64,000 nucleotides of DNA from Halomonas denitrificans (GCA_019800895.1 JAHVKF010000001.1:806001-870000), one strand, 5' to 3'. Positions 1 to 10,462 are shown, numbered from the stretch's first letter. The notes: generated by a model from the letters alone, not told the origin. Program-made: numbers and translations.

Positions 1-1316
1 TGCCCGACGACGACGAGGCCGACCGCGACCGCTGGCTCGCACGCCTGCGCTACCGCACCCGCCTGGCCGAGGACTGGACCACCCGCGTCACCCTGAACCG
101 GGTCAGCGACGAGGACTACTTCTTCGACCTGGGCAACGATCTGGAGTCGAGCACCATCCAGTACCTGCGTTCGGACGTCACGCTGCTCGGCCAGGGACGG
201 TTCTGGACGATGCGCACGACCTTCGATACGTTCCAGGTCCTCGACCGGGACGTACCGGACGACCGCGAGCCCTTCGACCGCCTGCCGCGCATCGAATTCG
301 ACGGGGAGTGGCCGCTGGGTGACGGCTTCACCATGAGCCTGGACAGCGAGGCGGTGTATTTCGACCGTTCCGAGGGCACGACCGGGGCGCGGCTCGACCT
401 GCTGCCCGAGCTGTCGTGGCGCCTGGTCCGACCCGGCGGCTTCCTCGAGCCGGCAGTGGGCTTGCGCGCGACCGCCTACAGCCTCGAGGATGCGCCGGCC
501 GACGACAGCCCGGCGCGGGTGCAGCCGATCTTCAGCGTCGACGGCGGCCTGGTGTTCGAACGCGAAACGCCTTCGGGCCATCTGCAGACGCTCGAGCCAC
601 GCGCCTTCTACCTCTACGTCCCGGGCCGCTCCCAGAACGACTTTCCGGTCTTCGACACCCGCGAACTGACCTTCGGCTTCGGCCAGCTGTTCCAGACCAA
701 TCGCTACGCCGGCGCCGATCGCCAGACCGACGCGAACCAGCTCACGCTGGCACTGACCAGCCGCTTGCTCTCGCGCAGCGATGGCCGCAGCCTGCTCGAC
801 GCAAGCATCGGTCAGATCCTGTTCTTCGACGACCCCAGCGTCCGCCTGCCGGGCGAACCCGAGGACGACCGCGAGCTGTCTGCGACGGTCGCCGAAGTCA
901 ACTGGCGCCCGACCGACCGCTTCCTGTTCAATACCGGGCTGCAGTGGGATCCGGACGACAACCGGATCGACGTCGCGGCCTTCGGTCTGCGCTGGAAAGG
1001 CAGTGACGCACGGCAGATCCAGCTCGGCTACCGCTTCCGCCGCGACCGGGTCGACCAGTTCGATATCCGCTGGCGCTACCCGCTGACCGCTGAACTCAAC
1101 CTGATCAGCCGTGTCAATTACTCCCTGAAGGACGACGAACCGCTGGAACTGCTCGGCGGACTCGAATACGAGAGCTGCTGCTGGGCCGTCCGGGCCTCCA
1201 TTCGCCGCTATGTCAGCGACCGCCAGGCCGACCAGCGCACCGCGTTCTTCCTCGAGCTGCACCTCAAGGGCCTCGGCAGCCTCGGCCGCCGTCCCTACGA
1301 TCTGTTCACGAACTAG
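1..1316 (+). CDS. lptD: LPS-assembly protein LptD, 3' part
   Basis: This is the C-terminal part of the outer-membrane beta-barrel that, with LptE, inserts lipopolysaccharide into the outer leaflet. The 5' end lies outside the window; the first complete codon in frame is at position 3 and about 437 codons are visible. The opening residues include VSDEDYFFDLGNDL, a stretch typical of LptD, followed by alternating amphipathic strands. Near the C-terminus the adjacent cysteine pair in YESCCWAV matches the conserved CC that takes part in LptD's inter-domain disulfides. The protein ends in LHLKGLGSLG followed by a short tail, as in the family. surA follows after 21 bases, the usual gammaproteobacterial order; SurA is the chaperone needed to assemble LptD. 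The LptE partner is at 29486-29983. Confidence 0.95.
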   Translation, partial: PDDDEADRDRWLARLRYRTRLAEDWTTRVTLNRVSDEDYFFDLGNDLESSTIQYLRSDVTLLGQGRFWTMRTTFDTFQVLDRDVPDDREPFDRLPRIEFDGEWPLGDGFTMSLDSEAVYFDRSEGTTGARLDLLPELSWRLVRPGGFLEPAVGLRATAYSLEDAPADDSPARVQPIFSVDGGLVFERETPSGHLQTLEPRAFYLYVPGRSQNDFPVFDTRELTFGFGQLFQTNRYAGADRQTDANQLTLALTSRLLSRSDGRSLLDASIGQILFFDDPSVRLPGEPEDDRELSATVAEVNWRPTDRFLFNTGLQWDPDDNRIDVAAFGLRWKGSDARQIQLGYRFRRDRVDQFDIRWRYPLTAELNLISRVNYSLKDDEPLELLGGLEYESCCWAVRASIRRYVSDRQADQRTAFFLELHLKGLGSLGRRPYDLFTN

Positions 1317-1337
1317 CGATTTACCCAGGACTCCACC

Positions 1338-2618
1338 ATGACCCGAATCCGATCGACCGCTCTGCTCTCTCTGCTGCTGGCGCTCGCCCCGCTGGCCGCC
1401 CTGTCCCAGGAGCGCCAGCCCATCGACGAGATCGTCGCGGTGGTCGACGAGGACGTCATCCTGCGTTCCGAACTCGACTCCGCGCTGGCCGGCATCGTCC
1501 AGCAGGTCGAAAGCCGCGGCGAGCGCCTTCCGCCGCGAGGCGTGCTCGAGGAGCAGGTGCTCGAGCGCCTGATCATGAACCGCATCCAGATCCAGCGCGC
1601 CGAGCAGACCGGCATCCGCGTCTCCGACCAGGACGTCGACCGCGCCTTGACCGATCTGGCCCGACAGAACGGCCTGACCCTGGGTGAACTGCGCGGCGCG
1701 ATCGAAGCCGACGGCCTGAGCTTCGATGAATTCCGCCAGGAGATTCGCTCCGAACTGACCACCCAGGCCCTGCGCCGCAGGATCGTCGACGGCATGGACG
1801 AGATCACCGAGACGGAGATCGACATCATGCTGGCCTCGGAGAACTTCGAAGGCGACGAGTACAAGCTGGCCCAGATCATGATCACGGTGCCCGAGTCGGC
1901 CACGCCGGCCGAGATCGACGCGGCCACGGCCCGCGCCAACGAAGCCTGGCAGGCGCTGGAGGACGGGCTGGACTTCGCGTCGGCGGCGATCGCCTACTCC
2001 GACGCACCGGACGCCCTCGACGGCGGCGACGTGGGTTGGCGCAACCTCAATGCGCTGCCGCGGCAGATCGCCGACCGTATCCGCGGGATGGAGCCCGGGC
2101 AGTACAGCGAGCCGATGCGCATCCAGAGCGGGTTCGTGATCGTGAACGTCGCCGACCGACGCGCGCAGCGCGAAGTCATCGTCGACGAATACCGGATGGA
2201 GCACCTGATGATCCGGCCATCGGAGCTGCTGAGCGCCGAGGAGGCGCGGCGCCTGATCGAGTCGCTGCACGCCAGGATCGAGGATGGCGAAGACTTCGCC
2301 GGAATCGCACGTGAATTCTCCGACGACCAGGGCTCGGCCAATCTCGGCGGGATGATCGACTGGTTTCCCGAAGGCGCCTACGGCTCCGGATTCCAGTCGG
2401 TCATCGATTCGCTGGAGGTCGGCGAACTGAGCCAGCCGTTCCAGAGCCCGCAGGGCTGGCACGTGATTCGCCTGGTCGGCGAACGCCAGGCCGACCGCAC
2501 GAACGAGTCGCTGCGCGCCGAGGCCCGCGAGATGATCATCCGGCAGAAGGCCGACGACGAGATCGATCGGGTGTTGCGCCGCATGCGCAACGAAGCCTAC
2601 GTCGACGTGCGGCTCTGA
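1338..2618 (+). CDS. surA: Periplasmic chaperone / peptidyl-prolyl isomerase SurA
   Basis: SurA escorts unfolded outer-membrane proteins through the periplasm. The 426-residue product is the usual length. It starts with a signal peptide (hydrophobic LLSLLLALAPLAALSQ), then the SurA N-terminal chaperone domain (to about residue 165), a first parvulin domain (about 174-271) and a second (about 282-381), each recognisable by the FSDDQGS/YSDAPDA and GWHVI-type motifs. The ATG at 1338 sits 21 bases after lptD. The stop is 4 bases before the pdxA GTG, so translation is probably coupled. Nothing looks unusual. Confidence 0.96.
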   Translation: MTRIRSTALLSLLLALAPLAALSQERQPIDEIVAVVDEDVILRSELDSALAGIVQQVESRGERLPPRGVLEEQVLERLIMNRIQIQRAEQTGIRVSDQDVDRALTDLARQNGLTLGELRGAIEADGLSFDEFRQEIRSELTTQALRRRIVDGMDEITETEIDIMLASENFEGDEYKLAQIMITVPESATPAEIDAATARANEAWQALEDGLDFASAAIAYSDAPDALDGGDVGWRNLNALPRQIADRIRGMEPGQYSEPMRIQSGFVIVNVADRRAQREVIVDEYRMEHLMIRPSELLSAEEARRLIESLHARIEDGEDFAGIAREFSDDQGSANLGGMIDWFPEGAYGSGFQSVIDSLEVGELSQPFQSPQGWHVIRLVGERQADRTNESLRAEAREMIIRQKADDEIDRVLRRMRNEAYVDVRL

Positions 2619-2622
2619 TCCC

Positions 2623-3672
2623 GTGCTGTCCGGTCCGGTCCTGGTCACCCCCGGCGAGCCGGCAGGGATCGGCCCGGAACTGACCGTACGGATCGCGCTG
2701 GACCGGCCCGAGGACGGGCTCGTCCTGGTCGCCGACCCCGGATTGCTGGCCGCGACCGCCCGATCCCTGGGACTGGACTGTGCCGTCGTCGAGTACGAGG
2801 ACCTCGACCCGCCGAAGCACCGCCGGACCGGGGACGCCGCGAACGGGCGTCCTGCCTTGCACTGCATTCCGGTCCCGCTGCGCGCACCGGCCGAGCCGGG
2901 GCGGCTCGATCCGGCCAATGCGCGCTACGTCCTCGATTCGCTGACCGCCGCGGTCGACCGGGTCGTCGACGGCCGGGCCGCCGCGCTGGTCACCGGCCCC
3001 GTCCACAAGGGCGTGATCAACGACGGCGGCTTCGCCTTCACCGGCCACACGGAATTCCTCGCCGAGCGCGCCGGAGTGGACCGCGTCGTGATGATGCTCG
3101 CCGCCGGATCGCTGCGTGTGGCACTGGCGACCACCCACCTGCCGCTGCGCGACGTCCCCGCCGCCCTGACCGCCGAGTCGCTGGAACGCACCCTCGCCAT
3201 CCTGCACGCCGACCTGGTCGGCCGATTCGGCCTGCCGCGACCGAGAATCCTCGTATTGGGCCTGAATCCGCACGCCGGCGAATCCGGCCATATGGGGCGG
3301 GAGGAAATCGAGATCATCGAGCCGCTGCTCGAACGCCTGCGCCGCGACGGCCTGGACCTGGTCGGACCGCTGCCGGCGGATACGGCCTTCGTCCCGGACC
3401 GCCTCGAGGACGTCGACGCCGTGCTGGCGATGTATCACGACCAGGGCCTGCCCGTGCTCAAGTACGCCGGCTTCGGCCGCGCCGTGAACATCACGCTCGG
3501 CCTGCCCTTCATCCGCACCTCGGTCGACCACGGCACCGCCCTGGACCGCGCCGGCACCGGCACCGCCGATGCCGGCAGCTTCAATGCCGCCGTCGACCTG
3601 GCCCTCGAACTGGTATCCAGGCAGAAAATCCAGAAAAAGGAACCGCAGATGAACGCAGATGAACGCGGATAA
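2623..3672 (+). CDS. pdxA: 4-hydroxythreonine-4-phosphate dehydrogenase PdxA
   Basis: PdxA oxidises 4-phosphohydroxy-L-threonine in the DXP-dependent pathway to pyridoxal phosphate. The three metal-ligand histidines lie in GHTEFLAE (about residue 142), LNPHAGE (about 216) and MYHDQG (about 270), and the N-terminal TPGEPAGIGPEL is the family signature. The start is GTG at 2623. At 349 residues it is slightly long: after the natural end near ALELV the frame continues into the repeat at 3641-3666, so the last 15 or so residues are encoded by a repetitive element. This suggests that insertion of the element replaced the original stop codon. The catalytic core is intact. Confidence 0.95.
   Translation: MLSGPVLVTPGEPAGIGPELTVRIALDRPEDGLVLVADPGLLAATARSLGLDCAVVEYEDLDPPKHRRTGDAANGRPALHCIPVPLRAPAEPGRLDPANARYVLDSLTAAVDRVVDGRAAALVTGPVHKGVINDGGFAFTGHTEFLAERAGVDRVVMMLAAGSLRVALATTHLPLRDVPAALTAESLERTLAILHADLVGRFGLPRPRILVLGLNPHAGESGHMGREEIEIIEPLLERLRRDGLDLVGPLPADTAFVPDRLEDVDAVLAMYHDQGLPVLKYAGFGRAVNITLGLPFIRTSVDHGTALDRAGTGTADAGSFNAAVDLALELVSRQKIQKKEPQMNADERG
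3641..3666. repeat. Left arm of 26-bp inverted repeat
   Basis: This arm is an exact reverse complement of 3887-3912 over 26 bases. It has an internal direct repeat of the decamer GCAGATGAAC. It lies inside the 3' end of the pdxA frame. The two arms bracket about 220 bases without a recognisable gene. Short repeats of this CAGATGAACGCAGATGAACG type are, from memory, dispersed in many environmental bacterial genomes; that is recollection, not a search result. Confidence 0.9.
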
Positions 3673-3886
3673 GAAGCAGGACGCATTGGTGGTGACGAGC
3701 TCGGCATCGAACCCGGGCCGGCTCTGCAAGCCCCTGCCTGGACCCTGCCGAACCACGAACAACGCCGAGGTCCGCCGCACCGGCAAACGAGCGGGGGACC
3801 TTCGACTTGCCGGACATCCCGTGGCGAGCGCGACGGACGCCGGGTTCGATGGCGAACGGTCCTCTCGTGCAGAACCGGGTGCATCT
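3673..3886. other. Intergenic core between inverted-repeat arms
   Basis: This is the roughly 214-base spacer between the pdxA stop and the right arm of the inverted repeat. Open frames cross it on both strands, but none has a convincing start, ribosome binding site or recognisable product, and they run into neighbouring genes out of frame. Together with the arms it looks like a small non-autonomous, MITE-like insertion of about 270 bp rather than a gene. Confidence 0.5.
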
Positions 3887-3912
3887 GCGTTCATCTGCGT
3901 TCATCTGCGGTT
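3887..3912. repeat. Right arm of 26-bp inverted repeat
   Basis: This is the exact reverse complement of 3641-3666. It is extended to the left by a third partial copy of the ATCTGCGTTC unit (from about 3883). It ends 45 bases before the rsmA ATG, so any rsmA promoter or leader lies in or just after it. Confidence 0.9.
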
Positions 3913-3957
3913 TCTCTCGCTTTTCATTCAGCCCTCCTACGCCATCGCATCGAGCGC

Positions 3958-4764
3958 ATGACGTCGCACCGACCCCGCAAGCGCTTCGGCCAGAACTTTC
4001 TCGAGAGCGAGTCGGTGATTCGACGGATCGTCGGTGCGATCGCGCCCGAGCGCGGGGACCGGCTCGTCGAGATCGGCCCCGGGCTGGGCGCATTGACGGG
4101 GCCGCTGCTCGAGCGCGTCGATCGACTCGACGTGGTCGAACTCGATCGCGACCTGGCCGGGGCGCTGGACGAACGTCTGGGCCGGCCGGCGGGCCTGACG
4201 ATCCACGAAGCCGACGCGCTGCGCTTCGACTTCGCCGCTCTGGCCACCGACGCGCCGCTGCGCATCGTCGGCAACCTGCCCTACAACATCTCCACCCCGC
4301 TGATGTTCCACCTGCTCGAGCAGGCCGACCGTTCCGGCGACGGCATCCGCGACATGCATTTCATGCTGCAGAAGGAGGTCGTCGACCGGATCTGCGCAGA
4401 GCCCGGCACCAAGGCCTGGGGCCGGCTGGGCGTGATGACCCGGGTCCGCGCCGAAGCGACTCGCCTGTTCACCGTTCCGCCCGGCGCGTTCCGCCCGCCG
4501 CCCAAGGTCGAATCGGCGATCGTCCGGCTGGTCCCGCGCCGGCTCGACGCCGGCCGGCGTGCGAGCCTGGCCGCGCTGGAAACGGTCGTCCGCGCCGCCT
4601 TCGCACAGCGCCGCAAGACCCTCCGGAACACGCTCAGGGGACTGGTCGACGAAGCCGGCTTCGAGAGCGCGGGCATCGACCCGTCGCGTCGCGCCGAGTC
4701 GCTGACGCTCGCGGACTTCCAGCGACTGACCGAGCAATTGTCGGACCGATCGGCCGGAGCCTGA
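3958..4764 (+). CDS. rsmA: 16S rRNA (adenine1518-N6/adenine1519-N6)-dimethyltransferase
   Basis: RsmA (KsgA) dimethylates two adjacent adenines near the 3' end of 16S rRNA during 30S maturation. The N-terminal KRFGQNFL, the SAM-binding EIGPGLGALT (about residues 40-49) and the catalytic NLPYNIS (about 105) are all present, and the product is 268 residues, the normal size. Its ATG at 3958 follows the right arm of the inverted repeat. It keeps the pdxA-rsmA-apaH order of E. coli, but the apaG gene normally found between rsmA and apaH is absent here. Confidence 0.96.
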   Translation: MTSHRPRKRFGQNFLESESVIRRIVGAIAPERGDRLVEIGPGLGALTGPLLERVDRLDVVELDRDLAGALDERLGRPAGLTIHEADALRFDFAALATDAPLRIVGNLPYNISTPLMFHLLEQADRSGDGIRDMHFMLQKEVVDRICAEPGTKAWGRLGVMTRVRAEATRLFTVPPGAFRPPPKVESAIVRLVPRRLDAGRRASLAALETVVRAAFAQRRKTLRNTLRGLVDEAGFESAGIDPSRRAESLTLADFQRLTEQLSDRSAGA

Positions 4765-4826
4765 GCTCCTGCGCGGGCCGCCCGGCCTGCGTACACTGCC
4801 GATCCGATGCAACGCTCCCTCTCCAG

Positions 4827-5645
4827 ATGAGACGCCATATCTTCATCGGCGACCTGCAGGGCTGCTGGGACGCGTTCCAGCGGCTGCTGGACAGGATCGC
4901 CTTCGACCCGGCCTCCGACCGCCTGTGCCTGGCCGGCGATCTGGTCAACCGCGGCGGCAAGTCGCTCAAGGTGCTGCGCCAGGTCCGCGATCTCGGCGAG
5001 CCGCACTTCACCGTCCTCGGCAATCACGACCTGCACCTCCTGGCCTATTGGCAGAACCACCCGCGGGTGCGCAAGAAGAACCCCGAGTTCGAAAGGATCC
5101 TCGGTCACGCAGAAGGACCGCGCGTGCTGGACTGGCTGCGCCGGCAGCCGGTGCTGTGGACCGACGATGCGTTGCGCATCGCCCTGGTCCATGCCGGAAT
5201 CGATCCGCGCTGGGACCGTGCGCAGGCCCGCGCCTGCGCCGACGAACTGGAGGGCGTGATCCGGGGCCCGAAGTTCGACCGCTTCATCGACAACATGTAC
5301 GGCAACCGCCCGGTTCGCTGGAAGCCGGAACAGAAGCGCTTCGTCCGAGCCAGGACCCTGACCAACGTGTTCACGCGGATGCGCTTCGCGCGGTCCGACG
5401 GCAAGCTGGAGCTGAAGTCCTCCGGCGACCTGAACAAGCCGCCGAAGGGCTATCAGCCGTGGTTCGAGCTCATCCACCCGGACTGGTCGGACTGGACCGT
5501 GGTATTCGGCCACTGGTCGATGCTCGGCCACTACGACAACGGCCAGGTGCTGTGCCTGGACTCCGGCTGCGTCTGGGGCGGCCGCCTGACCGCGTGGATC
5601 GTCGAGGCGGATCGCCGGTGGATCGAACAGGTCGACTGCGGCTGA
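4827..5645 (+). CDS. apaH: Symmetrical bis(5'-nucleosyl)-tetraphosphatase ApaH
   Basis: ApaH hydrolyses Ap4A to two ADP and can remove Np4N caps from RNA. It is a calcineurin-like metallophosphatase: the metal and catalytic motifs GDLQGC (residues 8-13), GDLVNRG, GNHDLHLL and HAGIDP occur in order, followed by FTRMRF and FGHW further on. The ATG at 4827 gives 272 residues, matching the family; a longer upstream extension in the same frame has no family similarity. It lies 62 bases after rsmA with no apaG between them. Confidence 0.95.
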   Translation: MRRHIFIGDLQGCWDAFQRLLDRIAFDPASDRLCLAGDLVNRGGKSLKVLRQVRDLGEPHFTVLGNHDLHLLAYWQNHPRVRKKNPEFERILGHAEGPRVLDWLRRQPVLWTDDALRIALVHAGIDPRWDRAQARACADELEGVIRGPKFDRFIDNMYGNRPVRWKPEQKRFVRARTLTNVFTRMRFARSDGKLELKSSGDLNKPPKGYQPWFELIHPDWSDWTVVFGHWSMLGHYDNGQVLCLDSGCVWGGRLTAWIVEADRRWIEQVDCG

Positions 5646-5755
5646 CATCGAACGCGCCGCGGCATGGCGCCCCCGCCCTTCTCCGGCCGGCGGCGATCAC
5701 GTCGCTCTGCCGTCCGGCTGGAATACTCCACGCTCGCTCGAACCGGAACGAGACC

Positions 5756-6289
5756 ATGACCGACAACGCACTCGAACTCACCGGAAAGACCGTGGCCATC
5801 CTCGCCGAGGACGGCTACCAGGAGCTGGAATTGCACTACCCGCGCCTGCGCCTGATCGAGGCCGGGGCCCGGGTCGAGGTGATCGGCACCGGCAAGGACC
5901 GCTACACCAGCGAAAAGGGCTACGGCGTCGACGCCGACCGATCCGCGGCAGACGCCGACCCCGACCGCTACGATGCCGTGGTGATCCCCGGGGGCATGGC
6001 GCCGGACCGGATGCGGCGCGACGCCGCGATGGTCGATTTCGTCCGACGGATGGACGAACAGGAGAAACCGGTGGCCTGGATCTGCCACGCCGGCTGGATG
6101 GCCGTCTCGGCCGACATCGTCCGCGGCAAGCGCGCCACGTCCTTCGAATCGATCCGCGACGACATGGTCAACGCCGGCGCCGACTGGGTGGACGAAGAAG
6201 TCGTCGTCGACGGCCACCTGATCAGCAGCCGGACGCCGCCCGACCTACCCGCGTTCTGTCGAGCGATCCTCCGGGCCCTCGCCGACTGA
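5756..6289 (+). CDS. DJ-1/PfpI family protein (glutamine-amidotransferase-like fold)
   Basis: This 177-residue protein belongs to the DJ-1/PfpI superfamily, whose members include deglycases, glyoxalase III enzymes and stress proteins. The nucleophile elbow is AWICHAGW, with the reactive cysteine at about residue 106 followed by the His of the catalytic pair. An upstream glutamate in EDGYQELELHYP (about residue 19-25) would be the conserved acidic partner. VVIPGG is the usual strand before the oxyanion region. The start is ATG at 5756. It stands alone on the plus strand, with the beta-lactamase-like gene converging on it. The precise substrate cannot be given; annotation as a protease (PfpI) would be over-specific. 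Confidence 0.88.
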   Translation: MTDNALELTGKTVAILAEDGYQELELHYPRLRLIEAGARVEVIGTGKDRYTSEKGYGVDADRSAADADPDRYDAVVIPGGMAPDRMRRDAAMVDFVRRMDEQEKPVAWICHAGWMAVSADIVRGKRATSFESIRDDMVNAGADWVDEEVVVDGHLISSRTPPDLPAFCRAILRALAD

Positions 6290-6336
6290 CGCGACATGGC
6301 GGCCGACCGGTCGACCCCCGGAAGGATCGACCATCG

Positions 6337-7182
6337 TCAGGGCGCCTCGGGCCAGACGCCGGCCTCGCCGAGCAGCCGCTCCGCGGCCTGGCGACGGAAC
6401 CGGGCGATCGATGCCCAGTCCGGTGCGGTAGCGAACAGGGCAAACGTGACCGGCGCCCGCTCGGGCCGCTCGATCCAGCCCACCAGCCAGCCGCGGAACG
6501 GCCCGTCGAATTCGCCGTCCACGGCCGGTCCGGCACCGGTCTTCCCGAACAGCACGTGCCCGGAACGCTCGTCGAGGCGCGCGACCTCGCGCAGGGCTTC
6601 GACCGATCCGGGGTCAACGGGCAGCTCGCCGCGAACCAGGCGGGCGAGGAAGTCGACCTGCTCGCGGACGCTGATGGCCAGCGTTCCGTCGAGCCAGAAC
6701 CGGTCCGAGCCGTCGGCCGCGACCGCGTTGCCGTAGTCGAAGGCGTCCAGGCGCTCCCGGTAGGTCGCCCCCCCGATGGCCAGGGCAAGGTCGCGGAAGT
6801 ACCAGACCGCCGATCGCCGGAAGGCGCTGGCCAGCGTCTGCGACTGCGCCCAACCGGCCGGCCAGTGGTCTTCGGCCGGCCGGCGTTCCGGGTCCCAGAC
6901 GATCCGGTGCTCCAGCGACTCCGCCGCGCCGACGTCCAGTGCGATCAGCAGATTGGGAATCTTGAAGGTCGAATACGGTGCGCGCCGCGCGTCGATCGCT
7001 TCCGGCGCCACCGTCCAGCGCGCACCCGTCTCCAGGTCCATGGCCAGGAAGACCACCTCGCGCGCCGGGTCCTCGAACGGCAGACGGACCGGCTCCTCCG
7101 CCGGTGCGGCCGCCGCCCAGGGAGCGGCGAGCAGCGCGAGTGCCAGCGTCCGGAACACGCAGCGCGCCCCACGCTCAGTCAT
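6337..7182 (-). CDS. Class D beta-lactamase-like serine hydrolase (OXA-type fold)
   Basis: The 281-residue product has a signal peptide (FRTLALALLAAPWAAAA) and then all the class D landmarks in order: STFK with the acylated Ser71 and carbamylation-site Lys74, SAVWYF (S-x-V motif), FDYGN (YGN motif) and FGKTGAG (KTG). It should act in the periplasm and acylate beta-lactams. Whether it confers resistance or has another role cannot be told from sequence. I chose the ATG at 7182 because it overlaps the stop of the upstream gene by 8 bases and puts the signal peptide at the N-terminus. The longer reading adds nine residues with no support. It forms a two-gene minus-strand operon with 7175-7618. 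Confidence 0.88.
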   Translation of the reverse strand: MTERGARCVFRTLALALLAAPWAAAAPAEEPVRLPFEDPAREVVFLAMDLETGARWTVAPEAIDARRAPYSTFKIPNLLIALDVGAAESLEHRIVWDPERRPAEDHWPAGWAQSQTLASAFRRSAVWYFRDLALAIGGATYRERLDAFDYGNAVAADGSDRFWLDGTLAISVREQVDFLARLVRGELPVDPGSVEALREVARLDERSGHVLFGKTGAGPAVDGEFDGPFRGWLVGWIERPERAPVTFALFATAPDWASIARFRRQAAERLLGEAGVWPEAP

Positions 7183-7618
7183 CGCCCAGGTCCTGCACCC
7201 GGTCGACAACGATCTCGTACGGATTGTCGCGGTCCGTCCGGTTGTACCGACCGCGGATTTCGTAGGCGTGTTCCGGCTCGAGCTCGAGTTCGATGTCGAC
7301 GTAATCCGGCCACTTCTGCCGCCGCTGGTTGATCAACGACTCGGTCAACTGCTCGGGCACCCGGACCGTGATTGTGCGCAGGCCGGGCTCGACCCAGAGA
7401 ATGCTGCGCGGCGAGATGTTGCGACCGTCGATGGCGAAGAACTCGACCGCGAACAGGTCGCGGTTCGCGTAGCCCGGCCGGCCCGACAGCATTGCGCGGC
7501 CCCGGTCCCGGTTCGCCGACGGCTCCTCGTCGACGGCGGGCGCCGAGGTCGAACCGGCGGCGAGCCCTGCGATCAGTACCGCGGCGGCGGCTCGTGAGGT
7601 CCAGCGGGCGATGGTCAT
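7175..7618 (-). CDS. Small exported protein of unknown function upstream of beta-lactamase gene
   Basis: This is a 147-residue protein with a signal peptide (AAAAVLIAGLAAGSTSA) and no family I recognise. The mature part has repeated short beta-type segments (RNISPRSILWVEPGLRTITVRVP, split in the middle by polar turns) and ends in an acidic DRVQDLGDD. A wording such as LEPEHAYEIRGRY is reminiscent of small periplasmic proteins that present PEGA-like beta folds, but this is weak. Start: ATG at 7618 with GGAG nine bases upstream. Its stop overlaps the start of the class D enzyme, so the two are co-translated and may be functionally linked. The same frame stays open far upstream, antisense to hutU/hutG; that extension is a GC-rich artefact. 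Confidence 0.75.
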   Translation of the reverse strand: MTIARWTSRAAAAVLIAGLAAGSTSAPAVDEEPSANRDRGRAMLSGRPGYANRDLFAVEFFAIDGRNISPRSILWVEPGLRTITVRVPEQLTESLINQRRQKWPDYVDIELELEPEHAYEIRGRYNRTDRDNPYEIVVDRVQDLGDD

Positions 7619-7804
7619 GGTGATGCTCCTGGTGTCGGGTCGGCCTATCACTCCGGGCGACGCGTCGTCGACCGCATCGACGACGACGAGTTCGCCCGAG
7701 CGTAGGACCCCGGAACCGGCCCCGGCGTTCCCGACGGTCCGGAGCGATCCCCGCAGCGACCGACTAGAATGCCCGCTGGAGTCGAAACGGGAGTCGATGC
7801 GACC

Positions 7805-9475
<1,671 letters not shown>

Positions 9476-9478
9476 GCC

Positions 9479-10462
9479 GTGAGCGATGTCCTCGACGAAC
9501 TGCTCGCGGCCAGCCGGCCGGGCGCCTGGCCCGAGCGCCGTGACGGCCGATTCGCTTCGAGGCTGGTCGATGTCCATCGCGACCCGAACCCCCTGGCAAC
9601 GCTGCGCGACCCGGTGCTCGACGGCGCCGGCCACGGGTTCCGGGGCGTCGGTCTGATCGGGCTCGCCGACGACGAGGGCGTGCGCCTCAACGGCGGTCGT
9701 ACCGGCGCGCGCCAGGGCCCGGACGCCTTCCGGACTGCCCTGGCCGGCTACGGCGGCGCGCACTCGGTCGGCCTGCACGGCCTGCCGGTCCCGGTCCTCG
9801 ACCTCGGCAACATCGTGCCGGGCAGGTCGCTCGGCGAGACCCACGACCGCGTCTCGGCCGCGGTCGCCGCGGCGATCCGGCTCGGCCTGATGCCCGTCGG
9901 CATCGGCGGCGGCCACGACCTGACCTGGCCGGAAGTCCGCGCCGTGATCGATACCTTGATCCGGCCCGCCGGCCGCAGCCTGCACGGGATCTACTTCGAC
10001 GCCCACCTCGACGTGCGCGAGGAGCAGGGATCCGGGATGCCGTTCCGACGATTGCTGGACTACGGCGGCGTCGAGCGTCTTTCCCTGTTCGGCTTCGACC
10101 CGCTCAGCAACACGCCGGCGCACCTGGACTGGTTCCTGGCCCACGGCGGCGAGTTCGCGGACTTCCTCGCCGATGACTGGCCGCAATCGACGGCCCAGTT
10201 CGTATCGATCTGCCTGGACGTGATCGACATGTCCCAGGCGCCCGGGGTCAGCGCACCGGCCCCGGCCGGATGGATGGCCCAGCGGGTCGCCGACTACGCC
10301 GAGGCCGCCGGCCGCCAGCCGGCGGTGTGCTGCTTCGACCTGATGGAACTCAGCCCGCCCCACGACGAGTCCGGCCGCACCGCCCGGCTCGCGGCCCATC
10401 TGTTCCTCCGTTTCCTCGCCGGGCTGGCCGATCGAGCCCGGCACCGCGGAGCGGCATCATGA
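9479..10462 (+). CDS. hutG: Arginase/agmatinase-family formimidoylglutamase HutG
   Basis: This is a 327-residue ureohydrolase-fold enzyme. Position between hutU and hutI and sequence both suggest it hydrolyses N-formimidoyl-L-glutamate to glutamate and formamide. The binuclear manganese motifs are GIGGGHDLTW (about residue 140), YFDAHLDVR (about 180) and CLDVIDMSQAPGVSAPAP (about 245-262). The start is GTG at 9479, three bases after hutU. Its stop overlaps the hutI start (ATGA). The alternative route via HutF plus an N-formylglutamate deformylase is not represented here. Confidence 0.9.
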   Translation: MSDVLDELLAASRPGAWPERRDGRFASRLVDVHRDPNPLATLRDPVLDGAGHGFRGVGLIGLADDEGVRLNGGRTGARQGPDAFRTALAGYGGAHSVGLHGLPVPVLDLGNIVPGRSLGETHDRVSAAVAAAIRLGLMPVGIGGGHDLTWPEVRAVIDTLIRPAGRSLHGIYFDAHLDVREEQGSGMPFRRLLDYGGVERLSLFGFDPLSNTPAHLDWFLAHGGEFADFLADDWPQSTAQFVSICLDVIDMSQAPGVSAPAPAGWMAQRVADYAEAAGRQPAVCCFDLMELSPPHDESGRTARLAAHLFLRFLAGLADRARHRGAAS

